Positions 59,744 through 64,000 of a stretch of 64,000 bases of DNA are shown piece by piece (the stretch's first letter is position 1; each line of letters begins with the position of its first letter). A model generated the notes under the pieces. The model was not told the DNA's origin. It did not search any database and saw only the letters and a list, made by a program, of their open reading frames with translations. A program made the position numbers and the translations under genes. The stretch is taken from the NCBI GenBank assembly GCA_009760885.1, contig CM019719.1, forward strand, positions 30,544,084 to 30,608,083, read 5' to 3'. The DNA is from Achatina immaculata. Taxonomy: Eukaryota > Mollusca > Gastropoda > Stylommatophora > Achatinidae.

Positions 59744-61389
59744 TCTTATCTTATATCCTTACCGTGCCATTAAACGTCAAATAGGGCTCGCAAGTTCTGC
59801 CAATTTCTCCTGTTTTCGGCGAGTCTTTCAACCTCATCAAGGGATTTTATGCCTACTAATTTGGCCTCTCTTAACAATGTCCTCTTTAGAGTTTCACGCG
59901 GTCTGTCTCTTTTTCTTTGGCCTGTTGTGTTCCACTTGATAGACTGTTTTTGGGATTCTCTGACTGTTTCTTCTCATCACGTGACCAACACATGTCCATC
60001 TCCTTTGCCTGATCACCTATGAGACTGGTTGTTGTTCAGTCATCTGTCTTATCTCTGCATTGTTCTTGAATTCGTTCCACTTGATGCCGAGTATTTTCCT
60101 TAGGCATTTGTTTTCAAAAGAGTCTAATTTCTTGATTATTTCTTTAGTTGTTTTCCAGCTTTCACATGCATAAATGGGGGTGGATATTACATTTGAATTG
60201 AATAGTCTTAACTTAGTTTTTGTGCTTATAACTTTTGAATGCCATATGTTCTCAAGATTCTCGAAGATCAATGCTGCTTTTTGCAATTCTAATTCTAACT
60301 GCCTTTCTGGTGTCACCATCCTGGTCTATGTAGCTGCCAAGGTATGCAAATTGATTGACTTCTTCAATATCTGTCCCTTTTACATGTATTTTTCCATTTT
60401 GATTAATGGGAAGTTTCATTATTTTTGTTTTCTCCTTGTTAATTTCAAGTCCTATTTTGCTAGCCAATGAAGACAGGCTATCTGTTTTTTCTTGAATGGA
60501 ATTCACATTGCTACTGATAAGAGTTATGTCATCAGCAAAATCAAGATCTTCTAGTTGGGTCCCATGTATCCAGTCAATACCTGTGTTACCTGTGCAGCAT
60601 TTTTTCATTATGAAATGTATTGTAATTCCAAAAATCAAAGGAGACAGTATACATCCTTGTTTCGCGCCTGTTTCAATCTGGAACCATTCACTCATCCCTT
60701 CTTCTGTTTTGACTGCACAAACATATCCATTATAGAAGTCCTTAATGATGTTGACAATTTTAGATGGTATTCCATATAGACTTAAAATTCTCCACAATGA
60801 ATCTCTGTGTCTGCTATCAAATGCCTTTTCAAAGTCTATGAAGTTCAGTATTAATGATTTCTGCTTTTCAATATGTTCTTCAAGTATTATTCTTATAGTA
60901 AATATCTGGTCAAGACAGCTTCTCCCTTTTCGAAATCCTGCTTGTTCTTCTCTCATTGCGTTATCCACTATATCTTTAAGTCTATTCAAAATGACATTGC
61001 AAAATACTTTTGACACAACTGATATTAAGGTTACTCCTCTCCAATTGTTACAGTCACTAAGGTTGGCTTTTTTTGATATTATAACAGTGATTCCTTTTTT
61101 CCATTTAGAAGGGACCTTTTCTTCTTTCCAAATCTTATTAAAGCATTCTCTGTAGCTGTCTCATATTATCACTATTGGTAGCTTTTAACATTTCGGGTGT
61201 TATTTCATCTTCACCTGCAGCTTTGTTGTTAGCCATGTTCACCGCTGTTTCAATTTCATGCAATGTAATTACATCTAGGCTGCCATTTAGTTGCCAGACT
61301 AGTAAGTCGGTTTCAAGGTTTATCATTTCTTTTGGGTGTGGTCGATTAAGTGTTTCTTGGAAGTGTTCAGCCCATCTGTGCTTTTGATG
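59744..61389 (-). pseudogene. LINE-A, 1.65 kb, 5'-truncated
   Basis: The longest LINE here. On the minus strand, in several frames: HEIETAVNMANNKAAGEDEI (pre-palm), REEQAGFRKGRSCLDQIFTI, NFIDFEKAFDS, ETGAKQGCILSPLIFGITIH, LEDLDFADDITLISSN (intact FADD), NKEKTKIMKLPI and VNQFAYLGSYIDQDGD. After a frameshift near 60300 come YACESWKTTKEIIKKLDSFE, NKCLRKIL and the Arg-rich C-terminus. An 11-bp duplication ATATAATTATA flanks it (59733-59743 and 61390-61400). The tail is TATAAG-like. Confidence 0.88.
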
Positions 61390-61400
61390 ATATAATTATA

Positions 61401-61760
61401 TACTATATAATAAATTTAACAGGAAGAGACCAAATTAGAAATAACATCACCAGAACAAGGGCTAGGATAATAGTAGCAGTACACTACATCCAGAAACAGG
61501 TTTGACCCATGTCGCTCTGTTACTGCCAGACAGCATACCACAGAAAGCGTTTACAGCAAGACTTGCAGGAAGCAGAGAGAATGCCCCCCCTCCTCCTCCT
61601 CCCCCGCCCCCTTCCCCCAGCGTAAGAGATGGAGGAAATTACAGAAAACCTTGAATCATATGAAACAAATCGTCTAACCCTTTCAAGACGTCTGTTTGTC
61701 CTCTCAACACTGAGGGGTGTATGAGGAAGGAGACATCGTAAGGCAAGACAAGTTTATCGA
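61401..61760. repeat. Segment paralogous to 11.88-13.13 kb
   Basis: TGCCAGACAGCATACCACAG at about 61523 parallels CGCCAGACAGTATAACACAG at about 11920. Then GAGGAAATTACAGAAA, ACGTCTGTTTGTCCTCTCAA and ACACTGAGG at 61630-61715 parallel 13008-13105. The LINE-F present between those parts at 12 kb is absent here; a C-rich run (61584-61616) stands in its place. Confidence 0.6.
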
Positions 61761-62166
61761 TCAGAGAGATTGAAAACAAATACAGATTATAGTTTTCGAT
61801 CAGTGAGAATAAACATAAAATATAGATCAGTGTGAGATTTTAAAAGCGAAGTGTAGTCGGAACGGCTAAATTTGGTGATTTCGTGGAAAAGCCTAAGGAA
61901 AATGCTGTGATCCAGCCGGACTGTGTACTTAGCACTATGTTATATGATTCTGGAACTGAAGCCATGAGGTTAAAAAAAGAATTTCCGTCTTCGTTGCATT
62001 TGAAGATTCGTAAATATTGCAGTGCAAATACCTAGTTAGACAAATTAAGCTTAATATTCAAGTTCCAAAACCTTATGACAACCGCTTTCCATGGCAGTTA
62101 AGGCATCTATGAGACTTGTGTCCGTCAGGCACTAATACAAGGGACACAACTCTGCTTAGAGGTGAC
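61761..62166. other. Spacer
   Basis: No gene or exon-1-like sequence recognised. Confidence 0.4.
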
Positions 62167-62174
62167 GTGTTATT

Positions 62175-62479
62175 CTTATATCCTTCTTATATCCTTCCCG
62201 TGCCGTTAAACGTCACATAGAGCTCGCAAAGTAGTTCGCCAATTTTTCCTGTCTTCGGCGAGTCTTTCAACCTCGTCAAAGGATTTTATGCCTGTTAATT
62301 TGGCCTCTCTTAATAATGTCCTCTTTAGAGTTTCACGCAGTCTGCCTCTTTTTCTTCGGCCTGTTGTGTTCCACTTGATAGCTTGTTTTGGGATTCTCTG
62401 ATCATTTCTTCTCATCAAGTGACCAACATATGTCCATCTCCTTTTCTTGATCACCCATGAGACTGGTTGTTGTTCAGAG
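62175..62479 (-). pseudogene. LINE-A 3' end
   Basis: Encodes QQPVSWVIKKRRWTYVGHLM, RRNDQRIPKQAIKWNTTGRR, KRGRLRETLKRTLLREAKLT, GIKSFDEVERLAEDRKNWRT and TLRALCDV, an intact LINE C-terminus, followed by the TATAAG-type tail. The 8-bp repeat GTGTTATT (62167-62174 and 62480-62487) is a possible target-site duplication. Confidence 0.82.
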
Positions 62480-62487
62480 GTGTTATT

Positions 62488-63065
62488 AGGTAGAGTCAAA
62501 ACTGAAAAGGTTGGGGGCTGGAGGATGGGACGCAAGCAAGAAGAAATCGGATTATGTAACACAAATATACGTTCGAAAACGCCAGCCAGAACCGACAGAA
62601 TCTCCTGTGAGTTTTAAACTGCACTGTAAAATCATGAGCGACAAACTTCACAAGCAGATGGCATCAGCCAGAAAAAAAAGGGTAAGGCAAAAACAACCAT
62701 TAGGACCAGGACGTTCTGAAGAATAGAGGTCAAGATGTTAACGAGGCTCTTCGCTCAGATCCCTCTAGCTGACTCCAGTGATGGAAGCAATGATACACTC
62801 GTGATCCTTACTATCTTATAATATAATAATTATCTAATGACAACTCATACTCAGCTTCCATCGCTCTAAACATTCACGAACTATAGAGAATTTCTCTATA
62901 TTAAATACTTGTAATAGGAGAAATATGTACCATAGTAACAAGCGAAGCTGTGAAACTTAAAATTTCTTAACTTAATCTTGTTATTAACTCGTTTACAATA
63001 TAATAACACTGGTAGTAATGGTAGATCTTGCGCGCCTATGCAAATCAATGTTCAACGCAATATTT
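62488..63065. other. Spacer
   Basis: AT-rich; no feature recognised. The 71-codon frame at 62511-62726 starts in this spacer and has no known motif. Confidence 0.35.
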
Positions 63066-63350
63066 CTCTTATATCTTATATCCTTCCCGTGCCGTTAAAC
63101 GTCACATAAGACTCGCAAGGTAGTTCGCCAATTTTTCCTGTCTTCGGCGAGCTTTTCAACCTCATCAAGGGATTTTATGCCTATTAACTTGGCCTCTCTT
63201 AACAATGAGTTTCACTTGGTCTGCCTCTTTTTCTTTGGCCTGTTGTGTTCCACTTGATAGATGGTTTTGGGATTCTCTGACTGTTTCGTTTCAACAAGTA
63301 TATCCAGTCAATACCTGTGTTACCTGTGCTGCATTTTTTAATTATGAAGT
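63066..63350 (-). pseudogene. LINE-A, 3' segment of a rearranged copy
   Basis: TATAAG-type tail and C-terminal coding region on the minus strand up to about 63298. Then, at 63304-63347, a piece of the palm region (TCCAGTCAATACCTGTGTTA on +, also at 60571) is joined after an internal deletion. At about 63350 the orientation switches. Confidence 0.78.
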
Positions 63351-63352
63351 CA

Positions 63353-64000
63353 TTATGAATTGCATGAAATTGAAACAGCAGTGAATTTAATGGCTAACAA
63401 CAAAGCTGCAGGTGAAGATGAAATAACAGCCGAGATGCTAAAAGCTATCAATAGTGACAACATGAGACAACTACAGAGAATGTTTAACAAGATTTGGAAA
63501 GAAGAAAAGGTCCCTTCTAATTGGAAGAAGGGAATCATTGTGAAAATACCAAAAAAGGGCAACCTTAGTGACTGTAACAACTGGAGAGGAGTAACCTTAA
63601 TATCAGTTGTGTCAAAAGTATTTTGCAAGGTCATTTTGAATAGACTCAAAGATATAGTGGATACTGCAATGAGAGAAGAACAAGCAGGATTTCGAAAAGG
63701 GAGAAGCTGTCTCGACCAGATCTTTACTCTCAGAATAATACTTGAAGAACATATTGAAAAGCAGAAACCATTAATACTGAATTTCATAGATTTTAAGAAG
63801 GCATTTGATAGCATACACAGAGATTCATTATGGAGAATTTTATGTCTATATGGAATACCATCTAAAATTGTCAACATCATTAAGGACTTATACAATGGAT
63901 ATGGTTGTGCAGTCAAGACAGAAGAAGGGATGAGTGAATGGTTCCAGATTGAAACAGGCGTGAAACAAGGATGTATACTGTCTCCTTTACTTTTTGGGAC
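63353..64000 (+). pseudogene. LINE-A, inverted 5' segment, runs off the window
   Basis: The + strand reads HEIETAVNLMANNKAAGEDE, ITAEMLKAINSDNMRQLQRM, NKIWKEEKVPSNWKKGIIVK, then SVVSKVFCKVILNRLKDIV, REEQAGFRKGRSCLDQIFTL, NFIDFKKAFDS and finally ETGVKQGCILSPLLFGT at the window edge. It is the same LINE as 59744-61389, here in the opposite orientation to its own 3' end. Part of this segment is missing from the 59.7-kb copy by frameshifts, so it is the better template for the pre-palm region. Confidence 0.85.

Overview
This is a eukaryotic, animal-type window. It is AT-rich, has GT-AG introns with pyrimidine tracts, and shows no operons, bacterial-type promoters, rRNA or stand-alone tRNA genes. 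It is crowded with microsatellites, minisatellites, non-LTR retrotransposon (LINE) ends, tRNA-derived SINEs, mariner and Tigger/pogo DNA transposons and hAT-like MITEs. This mixture suggests an invertebrate, perhaps a mollusc or another lophotrochozoan; that placement is inference, because no diagnostic host gene is present.

The only convincing host genes are two tandem, same-strand, three-exon paralogues for small secreted cysteine proteins. Gene 1 uses a first exon at 15533-15622 (with a duplicate at 13644-13733), exon 2 at 31518-31628 and exon 3 at 37191-37319. Gene 2 uses 47237-47326, 50862-50987 and 54578-54739. In both, exon 1 is a signal peptide, both introns are phase 0, and four cysteines are spaced C-X13-C-X10-C-X11-C, followed by an arginine-rich tail. 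I do not recognise the family. It is the best candidate for something undescribed here.

Layout. 1-11.7 kb: minisatellites, LINE and SINE debris, a nearly full-length broken mariner (6348-7671) and an internally deleted mariner (about 10723-11672). 12-16 kb: a CR1/Jockey-like LINE and a 1.89-kb tandem duplication carrying exon 1 of gene 1. 16-27.8 kb: intron 1 of gene 1, filled by about 9.3 kb of a 33-bp satellite and a 2.03-kb tandem duplication containing a Tigger-like transposase remnant. 27.8-31.5 kb: SINEs and a LINE inserted in a pogo-like element. 31.6-37.2 kb: intron 2 of gene 1, with two LINEs, SINEs and a 17-bp satellite. 37.3-47.2 kb: spacer between the genes (32-bp and 36/43-bp minisatellites, hAT-like MITE, LINE ends, a dispersed repeat here called R1). 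47.2-54.7 kb: gene 2, whose introns hold a short Tigger, about 1 kb of CATA/GATA repeats, a MITE and two minisatellites. 54.7-64 kb: AT-rich spacer, LINE copies, an RNase H-like fragment and a LINE with an inverted 5' part that runs off the window.

For reference below, LINE families are labelled by their 3' tails: A (TATAAG-type), B (GA)n, C (ATGA)n, D (TGA)n, E (catalytic-site variant), F (CR1/Jockey-like, AATC-type). These labels are local to this annotation.
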